DNA from: Thermococcus sp. JdFR-02 | GTDB taxonomy: Archaea; Methanobacteriota_B; Thermococci; Thermococcales; Thermococcaceae | Assembly (NCBI GenBank): GCA_002009975.1 | Contig: MTLP01000025.1 | Location: 1-62,735 of the forward strand | Direction: 5' to 3' | Length of the DNA: 62,735 nt | Part shown: one piece after another, positions 9,707 to 18,515 of the stretch | How the letters are laid out: the number at the start of each line of letters is the position of its first letter | Position numbering within the stretch: position 1 is the stretch's first letter | Translations under genes and position numbers: made by a program | The notes under the pieces: generated by a model | Told to the model about the DNA's origin: nothing | The model's database searches: none | Seen by the model: the letters and a program-made list of their open reading frames with translations, nothing else

Positions 9707-10759
9707 ATGAAAAGACTGCTAAAACCAATAAAGGATGTCGGCATTGTTGGCTATGGTGCTTACATTCCAATGTACCGTATAAAAGATGAAGAAATTGGAA
9801 GGGTATGGGGAGCTAATGGATTCCCAATTCAAGAAAAATCTGTTCCCGGAATTGATGAAGATGCCGCTACAATAGCTATAGAAGCTGCAAGAAATGCCCT
9901 AAAAAGGGCTAAAATAAATCCCCAAGAGATTAGGGCTATTTGGACTGGAACTGAAAGTAAGCCCTATGCTGTTAAGCCTACCTCAACAATTGTCGCCCAA
10001 GCAATTGGTGCAACTCCTGATTTAGATGCAGCTGATTTTGAGTTTGCATGTAAAGCTGGAACTGAGGCTGTTCAAACAGCAATAGGTTTTGTTGGTTCTA
10101 GAATGGCAAAGTATGCTATGGCAATTGGTGTTGATACCGCTCAAGGAAGACCTGGTGATCATTTAGAATTTACAGCTGCTGCTGGTGGAGCCGCTTACAT
10201 TATAGGCGAGAAAAGTGATGAAACGGTTGCTTATTTTGAGGGAAGCTATTCCTATGTAACAGATACCCCTGACTTTTGGAGAAGACAACACGAGCATTAT
10301 CCAAGACATGGTAATAGATTTACCGGAGAACCAGCATATTTCCGTCATGTGATTAACGCAGCAAAAGGTTTGATGGAAGAATTGGGATATACTCCAAATG
10401 ATTTTGACTATGCTGTATTTCATCAACCAAACGTAAAGTTCCCGCTAACAGCGGCAAAGATTTTAGGATTCCCCATGGAAAAAGTCAAACCCGGTCTTCT
10501 AAGTGGAATTATTGGAAACACATATGCTGGAGCAACCTTGGTAGGAATTAGTGCTGTTTTGGATATTGCAAAGCCTGGTGAGAGAATATTATGGGTGAGC
10601 TTTGGAAGCGGTGCTGGAAGTGATGCCTTTAGCATAGTTGTGCAAGATGCAATCGAAGAAAAGAGGGATTTAGCGCCAAAGACTTGGGACTACATAAACA
10701 GGAAGAAGTACATAGACTATGCTCTATACGCAAAGCACAGAAGAAAATACATAATTTGA
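9707..10759 (+). CDS. Hydroxymethylglutaryl-CoA synthase
   Basis: Condenses acetyl-CoA with acetoacetyl-CoA to HMG-CoA, the committed step towards mevalonate and archaeal lipids. The 350-aa archaeal-type enzyme shows E83 in [13 protein letters not shown], the nucleophile C115 in [14 protein letters not shown]-like context, and the acetyl-CoA-binding histidine in [21 protein letters not shown] near the C-terminus completes the thiolase fold. GGTGAT precedes ATG 9707. It leads an operon with thiolase (10 bp away) and the DUF35 protein; in methanogen homologues these three form one complex that channels acetoacetyl-CoA. Confidence 0.96.
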   Translation: MKRLLKPIKDVGIVGYGAYIPMYRIKDEEIGRVWGANGFPIQEKSVPGIDEDAATIAIEAARNALKRAKINPQEIRAIWTGTESKPYAVKPTSTIVAQAIGATPDLDAADFEFACKAGTEAVQTAIGFVGSRMAKYAMAIGVDTAQGRPGDHLEFTAAAGGAAYIIGEKSDETVAYFEGSYSYVTDTPDFWRRQHEHYPRHGNRFTGEPAYFRHVINAAKGLMEELGYTPNDFDYAVFHQPNVKFPLTAAKILGFPMEKVKPGLLSGIIGNTYAGATLVGISAVLDIAKPGERILWVSFGSGAGSDAFSIVVQDAIEEKRDLAPKTWDYINRKKYIDYALYAKHRRKYII

Positions 10760-10769
10760 GGTGATTAGA

Positions 10770-11924
10770 ATGAGGAAAGTAGCAATTATTGGTGTTGGTG
10801 CAATTCCTGTTGGAGAACATTGGGGAACAAGCCTAAGGGATATGGCTGTAGAAGCTTTGTTAAACGCTATGGATGATGCAGGTGTTGATAAAGTTGATTC
10901 ACTTTACGTTGGCAATATGGCTTCAGGATCTTTTGTTGAACAAGAAAACTTGGGAACTTTAATAGCTGATTTTGCTGGCTTGGGGCATATACCAGCGGTT
11001 AAAATCGAAGCAGCATGTGCTAGTGGTGGTGCTGCGGTTCAAGAAGGATTTAAAGCAGTGGCTAGTGGTTTAGATGACATTGTAGCAGTTGTTGGTGTTG
11101 AGAAGATGACCGATGCTTGGCCAACTGACGCGACAAGATACTTAGCTTATGCATCCGATGCTGAATATGAACTCTTTAATGGAGCAAGCTTTGTAGCTTT
11201 AAACGCTTTAGTAATGAGGCTTTATATGAAAGAGTTTGGGGCAACAGAAGAAGATTTTGCTCACTTTGCTGTAAATGCTCATAAAAACGGTGCAAATAAC
11301 CCATATGCAATGTTTAAGAAAGTGATTAAAGTGGAGACTGCACTGAGGAGTCCTTACATAGCCGACCCACTAAAGCTCTTCGATGCATCATCAGTGTGTG
11401 ATGGTGCTGCAGCAGTAATTTTAGCACCCTTAGACAAAGCTAAAGAGTTCACAGACACTCCAATTGAAATAGCTGGAATTGGAAGAGCCGTTGACACGAT
11501 AAACCTTGCAAATAGAAGAGAGCTTTTAAGATTAAGAGCAACAATTGAGGCTTCAAGAAGAGCTTACAAGATGGCTGGAGTTGAGCCAAAAGATATTGAC
11601 GTTATTGAAGTCCACGATGCATTTACCATCATGGCAGCAATGGCTTTGGAAGACTTGGGCTTTGTTCCAAAGGGACAAGGTGCGAAAGTTGCAAGCGAGG
11701 GGCAAATAGCAGTTGATGGTGATTATCCAATCCAAACGATGGGTGGATTAAAAGCAAGGGGTCATCCAGTTGGAGCTACAGGTGTTTATCAAACCGTTGA
11801 AGCAGTATGGCAATTGAGAATAGATGCAGGGAAAAACCAAGTGCCTGACCCAGAAATTGCCTTAACTCAAAATATAGGTGGGACTGGATCTAATATCACG
11901 GTCAATATTTTAAGGAGGGTTTGA
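10770..11924 (+). CDS. Acetyl-CoA C-acetyltransferase (thiolase) of the HMG-CoA synthase complex
   Basis: The 384-aa enzyme joins two acetyl-CoA to acetoacetyl-CoA. It shows the nucleophile C83 in KIEAACASGG, the conserved histidine segment EVHDAFTIMAAM and the C-terminal GHPVGATG motif. It lacks the usual second catalytic Cys loop of bacterial thiolases in the form I would expect, consistent with the archaeal SCP2-like branch. ATG 10770 follows GAGGTGAT; the GTG at 10761 lies inside that site. Unfavourable thiolysis equilibrium is overcome by direct transfer to HMG-CoA synthase in the complex (established for Methanothermococcus). Confidence 0.93.
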   Translation: MRKVAIIGVGAIPVGEHWGTSLRDMAVEALLNAMDDAGVDKVDSLYVGNMASGSFVEQENLGTLIADFAGLGHIPAVKIEAACASGGAAVQEGFKAVASGLDDIVAVVGVEKMTDAWPTDATRYLAYASDAEYELFNGASFVALNALVMRLYMKEFGATEEDFAHFAVNAHKNGANNPYAMFKKVIKVETALRSPYIADPLKLFDASSVCDGAAAVILAPLDKAKEFTDTPIEIAGIGRAVDTINLANRRELLRLRATIEASRRAYKMAGVEPKDIDVIEVHDAFTIMAAMALEDLGFVPKGQGAKVASEGQIAVDGDYPIQTMGGLKARGHPVGATGVYQTVEAVWQLRIDAGKNQVPDPEIALTQNIGGTGSNITVNILRRV

Positions 11925-11926
11925 AA

Positions 11927-12343
11927 ATGCCCGCTATGCAAGTTTCACGTTACTGGAGGCATTTTAAAGAAAAGTATCGCTTAGCTGGAACTAAATGTAA
12001 GAAATGCGGTAAGATTCACTTCCCACCAAGGCAAGTTTGTAATGAGTGTGGAAGTAGAGAGATGGAAGAGATACAGTTAAGCGGAAAAGGAAAAGTTGTG
12101 AGCTGGACAATAGTTAGAAATCCTCCAAGCGGCTTTGAATATTACAAACCCTATCCATTAGCTTTAGTTGAGCTTGAGGAAGGGCCAATAGTTCTAGCTC
12201 AATTGACAGATGTGAGCGAAGACGAAATAGACTTTGGAATGGAAGTTGAAATGGTAACAAGAAGGATTAGAGAGTTCAGCGAAGATGGAATAATACTTTA
12301 TGGCTACAAGTTTAGACCAGTGCTAAAAACAAGCAAAGATTAA
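11927..12343 (+). CDS. DUF35 Zn-ribbon/OB-fold scaffold of the thiolase-HMG-CoA synthase complex
   Basis: The 138-aa protein starts with a rubredoxin-like zinc ribbon (CKKCGKIHFPPRQVCNEC) followed by an OB-fold (GKGKVVSWTIVRNPPSGF, PLALVELEEGPIVLAQL). In the known archaeal complex this protein bridges thiolase and HMG-CoA synthase and shares their CoA-binding site. ATG 11927 is 2 bp after the thiolase stop with GGAGGGTT inside that gene's end. Its stop overlaps the convergent GNAT gene by 4 bp. Confidence 0.93.
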   Translation: MPAMQVSRYWRHFKEKYRLAGTKCKKCGKIHFPPRQVCNECGSREMEEIQLSGKGKVVSWTIVRNPPSGFEYYKPYPLALVELEEGPIVLAQLTDVSEDEIDFGMEVEMVTRRIREFSEDGIILYGYKFRPVLKTSKD

Positions 12344-12843
12344 TTCTTTCCTTCTTTTTTAAGCTCTTTGACCATTCTCACCCAAATGCCGCTCTGCCCA
12401 GCAATTTTAAACCCATAATGTTCATAAAATTTTATTGCAGGTATGTTCTTTTCTCCAACCCACAGCTCAATTTTATCATTGTATCTGCCGAGATACTCTA
12501 AGCATTTCTCCATTAATTTTTTTCCTATGCTCCTTCCTTGATATTCCTTATCAATAACAAATTCATGAATAGCTCCAACGATTTTACCCTCATACTTGCT
12601 ATACCAATCTCTATCACAAACAATAAATCCAACAATTTTATCGCCGATTTTAGCTACAAAAAAGCCATCTTTAGCCTTTTTCCAGCACCAATTTAGATAT
12701 CTCCTCGCATATCTTCTACCCTCTCCTCCATATTCTGGCATATCCTCGTAACCTCTCATATAAATTTCCACAAGCTCTTCCAGGATGTCCTGATTCCATT
12801 TTTCAATTTTCTCTATTTTTATCTCCTCCCTCATCTTCATCAT
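12340..12843 (-). CDS. GNAT family N-acetyltransferase
   Basis: The 167-aa protein has the GNAT core: acceptor-side helix, KIVGFIVCDRD strand, and motif A FVIDKEYQGRSIGKKLME with the Q/RxxGxG/A acetyl-CoA pyrophosphate loop, then IPAIKFYEHYGFKIAG (motif B). Substrate is unknown; RimI-like protein or small-molecule acetylation are both possible. There is no clear ribosome site before ATG 12843, but a TATA box about 25 bp upstream suggests a leaderless mRNA starting at or near that codon. Confidence 0.82.
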   Translation of the reverse strand: MMKMREEIKIEKIEKWNQDILEELVEIYMRGYEDMPEYGGEGRRYARRYLNWCWKKAKDGFFVAKIGDKIVGFIVCDRDWYSKYEGKIVGAIHEFVIDKEYQGRSIGKKLMEKCLEYLGRYNDKIELWVGEKNIPAIKFYEHYGFKIAGQSGIWVRMVKELKKEGKN

Positions 12844-12860
12844 AATAAGTTTAATAAGTG

Positions 12861-12875
12861 AATTTATAAAGGATT
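12861..12875 (-). promoter_or_regulatory. TATA box for a probable leaderless GNAT mRNA
   Basis: On the minus strand CCTTTATAAATTC sits about 25 bp upstream of the GNAT start, the usual TATA-to-start-site distance in archaea, so transcription would begin at the initiation codon. Confidence 0.45.
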
Positions 12876-12944
12876 AGCCATTGTCAAGGATAGGCTTTTA
12901 TGGGTTAAGGACTATTTAAAATCAAGAGAGTGAAGGTGGTAGTA

Positions 12945-13481
12945 ATGCCAAAACCAGGGGCAAAAAGAATCTGTGAAATTTGTGGGGCTGAAATAAGAGG
13001 AGAAGGATACACTGTAAAGGTTGAAGGCGCTGAGCTTTTGGTTTGCGGGAGATGTCACTCTAAATATGGTAAGAAAAAGCCTGGGACTTTTAGTATAATG
13101 CCAAGCGGTAGAGAGTCTAGGAGGAGAGTTATTTCAAGACCAAGACCCAAGCCACAGCCAAGAAGAGAAAGACCCCTATACACTGAGGATATTGTTGAAG
13201 ATTATGCCCAAAGGGTTAGAGAAGCAAGAATGAGAAGTGGATTAAGTTTTGAAGAATTAGCGAGAAGGGTAGGCATATCAGAAAACGTCTTAAGAAGGAT
13301 CGAGCATGGGGAATTAACTCCAACGATTAGCATGGCCAAGAAGCTTGAGCGCTTTTTCAAAATTCAGCTCATTGAAAAAATTGAGCATGTTCATGAGCAC
13401 AAGGCAGGTATTCCAAGGGACTACGAACCGACCTTAGGAGATATTGCGAGGATTAAGATCAAGAAAAAGAAGAAAAAATAA
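12945..13481 (+). CDS. Multiprotein bridging factor aMBF1
   Basis: The 178-aa protein has an N-terminal zinc ribbon with two CxxC pairs (CEICGAEIRG and CGRCHSKYGK), a basic proline/arginine-rich linker, and a Cro/C1-type helix-turn-helix (MRSGLSFEELARRVGISENV, then LRRIEHGELTPTISMAKKLE). It ends in a lysine tail. Archaeal MBF1 associates with small ribosomal subunits and may have a transcription role, as in eukaryotes. ATG 12945 follows GAAGGTGGT; the GTG at 12930 overlaps that site. A TATA-like GGCTTTTATGG lies about 45 bp upstream. Confidence 0.93.
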   Translation: MPKPGAKRICEICGAEIRGEGYTVKVEGAELLVCGRCHSKYGKKKPGTFSIMPSGRESRRRVISRPRPKPQPRRERPLYTEDIVEDYAQRVREARMRSGLSFEELARRVGISENVLRRIEHGELTPTISMAKKLERFFKIQLIEKIEHVHEHKAGIPRDYEPTLGDIARIKIKKKKKK

Positions 13482-13498
13482 CAGCATTTTCTTTAGCT

Positions 13499-13891
13499 TC
13501 AAATCTCCATCTCTCCTTCAGCTTCAGTTCTCCTAATTTTCTTTGGAGGATGAAAGCCTTTAAGCTTTTCAAAAGTTCCCCATAAACGAAGAAGTTCCTT
13601 ATGAACCTTAGTATTAGGAGGAATAACGATTATATGAGCGGGAGGGTGAATTTCCCTCAACCTTCCTATTGCTTTTGCTGGAGGTAAATCTATTTGAGCA
13701 ACAACATGAGCATTGTATTTTCTCTTTGGTTTTTCCCCAACAATCTTTTCAAATGCCCAATCAGACAAAGCGGGAGGAATTATTTTTGGATCGCCTCTAA
13801 TTTGTGCTCCACCATATCTAACCAAATCTGCTAAAGCAACCATCGCTTTTTGGAAATTGTCTGTTCTCAATAAAACTATCGTGTTTAACAT
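13499..13891 (-). CDS. DUF356-like conserved archaeal protein
   Basis: The 130-aa protein ([20 protein letters not shown] at the N-terminus, [20 protein letters not shown] in the middle) looks like the DUF356 family found in methanogens and Thermococcales. No catalytic motif is apparent. GATGGTGTA precedes ATG 13891. It is divergent from TBP with under 100 bp between them, so the two share a control region. Confidence 0.65.
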   Translation of the reverse strand: MLNTIVLLRTDNFQKAMVALADLVRYGGAQIRGDPKIIPPALSDWAFEKIVGEKPKRKYNAHVVAQIDLPPAKAIGRLREIHPPAHIIVIPPNTKVHKELLRLWGTFEKLKGFHPPKKIRRTEAEGEMEI

Positions 13892-13920
13892 TTTCTACAC
13901 CATCACAACATGAGGGCTTA

Positions 13921-13966
13921 GGTTTAAAAAGGTTTGTTGGTGTATATATAAAGGGGTTTTTAAACC
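13921..13966. promoter_or_regulatory. TBP promoter: TATA box framed by a 10-bp perfect inverted repeat
   Basis: GTATATATAAAGG (13942-13954) is a consensus TATA box 33-45 bp before the TBP start. It is framed by GGTTTAAAAA (13921-13930) and its exact reverse complement TTTTTAAACC (13957-13966). The right arm lies between the TATA box and the predicted start site. This could be an operator or a paired set of promoter elements for divergent transcription of the DUF356 gene. Confidence 0.65.
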
Positions 13967-13986
13967 CACTAATTGGAGGTGTAATT

Positions 13987-14559
13987 ATGGTTGATATGAG
14001 CAAGGTAAAGCTAAGGATAGAGAACATCGTTGCCTCAGTTGACTTATTTACTTCCTTGGATTTAGAAAAGGTCATAGAGATTTGTCCCAACTCCAAATAT
14101 AACCCAGAGGAGTTCCCAGGCATAATATGTCGCTTTGATGAACCAAAGGTGGCTCTTCTTGTATTCAGCTCTGGAAAGTTGGTAGTTACCGGTGCTAAAA
14201 GCGTTGAGGATATTGAAAGAGCGGTTTCAAAGCTCGTTCAAATGTTATCAAAGATTGGAACAAAGTTCCAAAGGGCACCTAAAATTGATATTCAAAATAT
14301 GGTCTTTAGTGGTGACATCGGTATGGAGTTTAATCTCGATGCTGTTGCTTTAGCATTACCAAATTGTGAATATGAACCAGAACAGTTTCCAGGTGTTATT
14401 TATAGAGTAAAAGACCCAAGAGCTGTTATTTTGCTCTTTAGCTCTGGTAAAATAGTCTGTAGTGGGGCTAAAAGCGAGCATGATGCTTGGGAAGCTGTTA
14501 GAAAGCTCTTAAGAGAGCTCGAAAAGTATGGATTAATTGAAGAGGAAGAAGAATACTAG
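13987..14559 (+). CDS. tbp: TATA-box binding protein
   Basis: General transcription factor that bends the TATA box and recruits TFB and RNA polymerase. The 190-aa protein is the classic pseudo-dimeric saddle: repeat 1 ([16 protein letters not shown] to GTKFQRAP) and repeat 2 ([18 protein letters not shown] to EKYGL), each with the FSSGK loop ([13 protein letters not shown] and [13 protein letters not shown]). It ends in the acidic EEEEEY tail. GGAGGT at 13975-13980 sets ATG 13987. Confidence 0.98.
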   Translation: MVDMSKVKLRIENIVASVDLFTSLDLEKVIEICPNSKYNPEEFPGIICRFDEPKVALLVFSSGKLVVTGAKSVEDIERAVSKLVQMLSKIGTKFQRAPKIDIQNMVFSGDIGMEFNLDAVALALPNCEYEPEQFPGVIYRVKDPRAVILLFSSGKIVCSGAKSEHDAWEAVRKLLRELEKYGLIEEEEEY

Positions 14560-14590
14560 CATTTTCTTTACTCTTTTTCTTGTGGTTAAA

Positions 14591-15589
14591 ATGAAATTCG
14601 AAATTTTGTATCATCCCTACTTTGAAAAGCATGAATCAAGAGAATATCATCCAGAAAATCCTCAAAGGCTAAAGTTTATTATTGACGGTTTAAAAGAGAA
14701 GGGACTGTGGAATAATATCGTGAAGCCGCCTCTAGCTAAAGTTGAAGAAGTATTAGAGGTTCACAAAAAGGAATACGTTGAAAGGGTTAGAAAGGCAATT
14801 GAGCTCAACCTTTCTCACTTAGATTCAGATACTTACGTTTCTGACGGAACTTGGAAGTCAGCATTAGCAGCTTTCGGTGCTTCAAGAGACGCTATGAGAA
14901 AGGCTTTAACTAAAAATGGTCTTTATTTTGCCTTAGTTAGACCTCCGGGACATCATGCTGGAAAAAGTGGAATAGCATTTAATGCTCCAACTTTAGGTTT
15001 TTGCATATTCAACAACGTTGCTGGAGCAGCAAAGTTGGCGGAAAAAGAAGGGTATAGAGTTGTCATTATAGATTTTGATGTTCATCACGGAAACGGAACG
15101 CAAGAGATATTTTGGGAAGATCCTAACGTTATTCACATTGATTTCCATGAAAGGAACATTTATCCAGGTTCTGGAGATATTTATGATATTGGTGGAGGTG
15201 AAGCGGAAGGAACAAAGATAAACATTCCCCTAGGGCACTATTCTAAGGATGATGACTACATCTATGCTTGGAATGAAATAGTTGAACCAATCCTTGATGA
15301 AGTAAAGCCAAAGGTTATAGCTGTTTCAGCAGGATTTGATGCATTTAATGGAGATGGCTTAGCAACTATGCAGCTGACGGAGAGATTTTATTACTTTGCA
15401 GGTGCTTCGCTTTCAAAGTTTAGTTTAGCAGTTGTTCTTGAAGGAGGCTACAGTATAGGCTTGAGAAAAGGACTTCCTGCTTTTATTGAAGGTTACATTG
15501 ATGGAAAAAGCGAGATTGAAGAAATTTCTCCAAGTTACGAGACCATCAGAGTGATTGAGAAAATTAGAGAAATTCAAAGCGAGTGGTAG
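14591..15589 (+). CDS. Histone deacetylase-like amidohydrolase (AcuC/HDAC superfamily)
   Basis: The 332-aa zinc amidohydrolase shows RPPGHHAG, the metal-binding DFDVHHGNGTQ, and AVSAGFDAFNGDG, with the hydrolase tyrosine/glycine segment LEGGYSIGL. Archaeal members may remove acetyl groups from proteins such as Alba or from polyamines; histones may also be targets in Thermococcales. ATG 14591 is used because GTGGTT precedes it and the family N-terminus begins there; the open frame extends upstream into tbp but without support. Confidence 0.88.
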   Translation: MKFEILYHPYFEKHESREYHPENPQRLKFIIDGLKEKGLWNNIVKPPLAKVEEVLEVHKKEYVERVRKAIELNLSHLDSDTYVSDGTWKSALAAFGASRDAMRKALTKNGLYFALVRPPGHHAGKSGIAFNAPTLGFCIFNNVAGAAKLAEKEGYRVVIIDFDVHHGNGTQEIFWEDPNVIHIDFHERNIYPGSGDIYDIGGGEAEGTKINIPLGHYSKDDDYIYAWNEIVEPILDEVKPKVIAVSAGFDAFNGDGLATMQLTERFYYFAGASLSKFSLAVVLEGGYSIGLRKGLPAFIEGYIDGKSEIEEISPSYETIRVIEKIREIQSEW

Positions 15590-15707
15590 AAGATTTAGCT
15601 GAATAATACAGGGAACTTTCTTAATGATGTGTTTGATAGTGGACAAGATTGATATATTGCACTTCGTTTATAACTTTAAAATTTAAGGGGGAAACTCAAG
15701 GAGTAGA

Positions 15708-16202
15708 TCAACGATGCTTGTGCTTTTTCTTTTTTAATTCATTTTTCAGCGCTTCTCTGTACTGTTCAAGCGCTTTGATGACCTCGTCAAGGAATGTTAA
15801 ATATTCTTCAAGAGCTTTGGGTGGAAGGTCCTTCACATATCCGAGTGCGTTCAGCTTTTCTCTTATTACCATATGGTACTTTGCAGCCATTAAAAGACCC
15901 CGTAGTGCAATGTAATTCGCATCTCCGAGTTGTTTCCATCCCTTCTCAGTGAGCGAGTACTTCACAATTCGTCTTTTGCCTCGATACTCTTCATGAGGTT
16001 CTATTAGACCTTCCTCTGCCAATTTGCTGAGAAGGGGATAAAGATTCCCATAGCTCGGCTTCCAGACTCCTGAAGTGATGTTTTCTATTTCCTTGATTAT
16101 CTCATAGCCGTGAGCTTTTCCTTTGAGGGCGATTATCAAGAGTATTGTATTTCTTATAGGCACTGTAAACATGCTCCGCATAACGTTCGCTTCAGATGAC
16201 AT
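15708..16202 (-). CDS. PadR family transcriptional regulator
   Basis: The 164-aa protein has the PadR winged helix (TVPIRNTILLIIALKGKAHG, then SYGNLYPLLSKLAEEGLIEP, with the wing KRRIVKYSLTEKG) and a C-terminal helical dimerisation domain ending in a basic tail. GGTGGTAGGT precedes ATG 16202. It is divergent from two 4Fe-4S protein genes, which are its likely targets; a dyad lies in the shared region. Confidence 0.88.
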   Translation of the reverse strand: MSSEANVMRSMFTVPIRNTILLIIALKGKAHGYEIIKEIENITSGVWKPSYGNLYPLLSKLAEEGLIEPHEEYRGKRRIVKYSLTEKGWKQLGDANYIALRGLLMAAKYHMVIREKLNALGYVKDLPPKALEEYLTFLDEVIKALEQYREALKNELKKKKHKHR

Positions 16203-16240
16203 GACCTACCACCAGCCGAAAGGTTTATAGTACAAACTAG

Positions 16241-16259
16241 TATATCGAAATTAGATATA
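16241..16259. promoter_or_regulatory. Candidate PadR operator TATATC-N7-GATATA
   Basis: Perfect 6-bp inverted repeat with 7-nt spacer, midway in the 137-bp region between padR and the Fe-S oxidoreductase genes. It overlaps A/T-rich promoter-like sequence, so binding would block transcription in both directions. Confidence 0.5.
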
Positions 16260-16339
16260 TTGGATTTAGATGTATCCTTAGTGTATTTGAACACTGGGGC
16301 TTAAAAGGTTTGGGGAAGAGCATGGGGGTGATTAAAATT

Positions 16340-17311
16340 ATGAGTGAACAAAAGCTGCTTAATTTTGTGTATAAAATTATGTGGGAACCAGTTAAAAAGA
16401 CTGGAACTATCATACCCTCCGACGAAAATTCTCGTGAATTTGCTTTTCAAAGGCTCTTTCAAAGCGGATCGAAGAGTATTTATCATTATCTTTCACTTAG
16501 AGAGAAGGTTGAACTCTTTCCTCTTATCCTTCACAATATAATTCAAGTAATGAAAAGCACCAGAAGCTTGGATAAGGAGCCAGAGAGGGAGATAATAGAA
16601 CCTGAAGAATTAAAGAAGATTGAAGAATATGCAAAAAGACTTGGCGTTTCCTCATTGGGTTATTGTAAAGTTGAAAGAGATGATATCTTCAAAGGATTTG
16701 GAATCATCTATGATCACGCCATTGTTTTCAGCGTTGAAATGGATAAAAAAGAAATTTCCAAAGCCCCGAGCTTTTCTACCATGAAAATGATTTACAAGAG
16801 TTATGCAACCACAGGCGTTATCGCAAATAAATTGGCAAAGCGATTGAGGGAAATGGGTTTTGGTGCACATGCAGGACCAGGTTTAGGAGGTTTGACAATT
16901 TATCCCGTTTTAGCGGAGAAAGCTGGAATTGGAACATTTGGACGAAATGGGCTGATTATCACTCCTAAGCATGGTCCAAGGATTAGATTGGGTGTTGTAT
17001 ACACGAATATCGTTAATCTGCCGGAAAACAGAGAAAAAGAAGAGTATTCATGGGTAAAAGACTTCTGCATGAAGTGTGGCAAGTGCATCAAAGAGTGTCC
17101 CGCACAGGCAATCTATGAAAAACCGGTTGTGACAAGGGGAAATTATCTTGCTCATATAGACACCATAAAATGTGGCAGCTTTTTTGTCAAAAACTATGGT
17201 TGTGGGATTTGTATAAAGGTGTGTCCTTTTAATTCCATCGACTATGAAACGCTAAAAAAGAGTTGGCTAAGGCTAAAAAAGGACAAAGATGTGCACAACG
17301 GGTCAAATTAG
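16340..17311 (+). CDS. QueG/reductive dehalogenase-like 4Fe-4S oxidoreductase (copy 1)
   Basis: The 323-aa protein carries two 4Fe-4S clusters near the C-terminus (CMKCGKCIKECPAQAIY and YGCGICIKVCPFNSID), preceded by a cobalamin-reductase-like domain with AHAGPGLGGLTIYPVLAEKAG and LGVVYTNI. This arrangement is shared by epoxyqueuosine reductase QueG and reductive dehalogenases. Archaea of this group do not make queuosine this way, so another corrinoid-linked reduction is more likely. ATG 16340 follows GGGGGTGAT. It shares most motifs with the next gene, 20 bp downstream. Confidence 0.75.
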   Translation: MSEQKLLNFVYKIMWEPVKKTGTIIPSDENSREFAFQRLFQSGSKSIYHYLSLREKVELFPLILHNIIQVMKSTRSLDKEPEREIIEPEELKKIEEYAKRLGVSSLGYCKVERDDIFKGFGIIYDHAIVFSVEMDKKEISKAPSFSTMKMIYKSYATTGVIANKLAKRLREMGFGAHAGPGLGGLTIYPVLAEKAGIGTFGRNGLIITPKHGPRIRLGVVYTNIVNLPENREKEEYSWVKDFCMKCGKCIKECPAQAIYEKPVVTRGNYLAHIDTIKCGSFFVKNYGCGICIKVCPFNSIDYETLKKSWLRLKKDKDVHNGSN

Positions 17312-17331
17312 TCGAACTGGAGGCGTGAAAA

Positions 17332-18315
17332 ATGACCAGCTTAAAGGTCAAGCTCGCCAAGAAGTTCGTCTCCTTTGTTCTCTCTGACATGAGAAAGCTC
17401 GTGCCAGAGGAAACATCAATAATAGAACCTTCACCTAATTCCTTCGATGGAAAGACTGTCCCTGAGGTTGTTGCTATCCACGGGCGCCCTGGAATTCATA
17501 TCCTCAAGATGCTCATTGCCCTCCCATACCTCATGAAGACAGCTTACTATGCACGTAAAAGCATTAAAAGCATCAATAAAAATCCCAAAAACCCAAAGAA
17601 AACGGCTGATAAAGAATTTTTCCATGAACTGGAGGAGTATGCTAGAAAGCTTGGCATCGTCGCCGTAGGCTACACTGAAGTGCCAAGAGAGTATATTTTC
17701 AAGAATCGTGTCCTTCTCTTCAAGAACGCCATAGTCCTGCTCATGAATATGGATAAAGGGCGCATGGAGAAAGCACCAAGCGTTACAGCCGGCAGGGAGG
17801 TTTGGAGGACCTACGCTGAGCTCAGCAAAGCAGTCTATAAACTGGCTGAGTTTCTGAGGGAACACGGCTATTCAGCACAACCCGACCCACCGGTCGGAGG
17901 GAGCACAAACTTCCCACTCCTCGCTCAGAAAGCTGGTCTCGGCTACATAGGAAAGCATGGACTTTTAATCTCTGAAAGGAACGGTTCATCACAGAGAATC
18001 GCAGCTGTGTACACAAACATAGAGAATCTTCCATTTACCGATGAAAGGGTGAAGCTCTACTCATGGATCTCAGAGTTCTGCAAAATCTGCAACCGCTGCG
18101 TGGAGGAGTGCCCGGCTCAGGCAATATATCCCGAGCCTCTTGTCCTTAAAGATGGAAAAAAGGTTTACATAGACTATAAAAAGTGTGCTGAAGTATTCTC
18201 AAAGACCCTCGGCTGTGGTGTGTGCATCAAGGAGTGTACCTTCTTCAAGGGCGACTTCTTCAGGATAAGGAAAGCCTACGAGAAGATTGTAGAGAAAAAG
18301 AGAGAGTCAAGTTGA
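17332..18315 (+). CDS. QueG/reductive dehalogenase-like 4Fe-4S oxidoreductase (copy 2)
   Basis: The 327-aa paralogue of the preceding gene has the same order: AQPDPPVGGSTNFPLLAQKA, AAVYTNIENL, then CKICNRCVEECPAQAIY and LGCGVCIKECTFF. In the last cluster a Thr replaces the usual Pro. Codon choice differs from copy 1: many more C- and G-ending codons, as seen in GC-richer Thermococcus species. This suggests recent transfer of copy 2, or that copy 1 has drifted in the AT-rich host. GGAGGCGTG serves as ribosome site. The two may form a heterodimer or have separate substrates. Confidence 0.75.
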   Translation: MTSLKVKLAKKFVSFVLSDMRKLVPEETSIIEPSPNSFDGKTVPEVVAIHGRPGIHILKMLIALPYLMKTAYYARKSIKSINKNPKNPKKTADKEFFHELEEYARKLGIVAVGYTEVPREYIFKNRVLLFKNAIVLLMNMDKGRMEKAPSVTAGREVWRTYAELSKAVYKLAEFLREHGYSAQPDPPVGGSTNFPLLAQKAGLGYIGKHGLLISERNGSSQRIAAVYTNIENLPFTDERVKLYSWISEFCKICNRCVEECPAQAIYPEPLVLKDGKKVYIDYKKCAEVFSKTLGCGVCIKECTFFKGDFFRIRKAYEKIVEKKRESS

Positions 18316-18440
18316 TAATCTTTTACCCAGTCTTCATCAAACCATAGTTTAGGCGCTCCTCTTTTATCTGCCTTTTTATTTCCCACTAATCCTTTGCAAG
18401 CTAGAGAAGTGAATTTTCTTGGATAAATGAGTATTTATTT
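18312..18440 (-). pseudogene. Possible remnant of an unidentified gene
   Basis: In the otherwise empty 18316-18515 gap the minus strand has a stretch that reads like protein (NKKADKRGAPKLWFDEDWVK), without a start codon and running into the 3' end of the opposing Fe-S gene. It may be a fragment of a lost gene at the edge of the defence island. The rest of the gap is A/T-rich with no other feature seen. Confidence 0.25.
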
Positions 18441-18515
18441 CTGTTTTTAAATTTGATGAGAAAGATCTTTGGGTTTAGGATTCACATTTAATAGTAAATA
18501 ACAAAAAAGAGTCAG

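Noticed and set aside
16340-18315. Epoxyqueuosine reductase (QueG) by name
   Set aside because: The 4Fe-4S and cofactor-domain layout is shared, but queuosine synthesis is not expected in these archaea, so only a family-level call is given.
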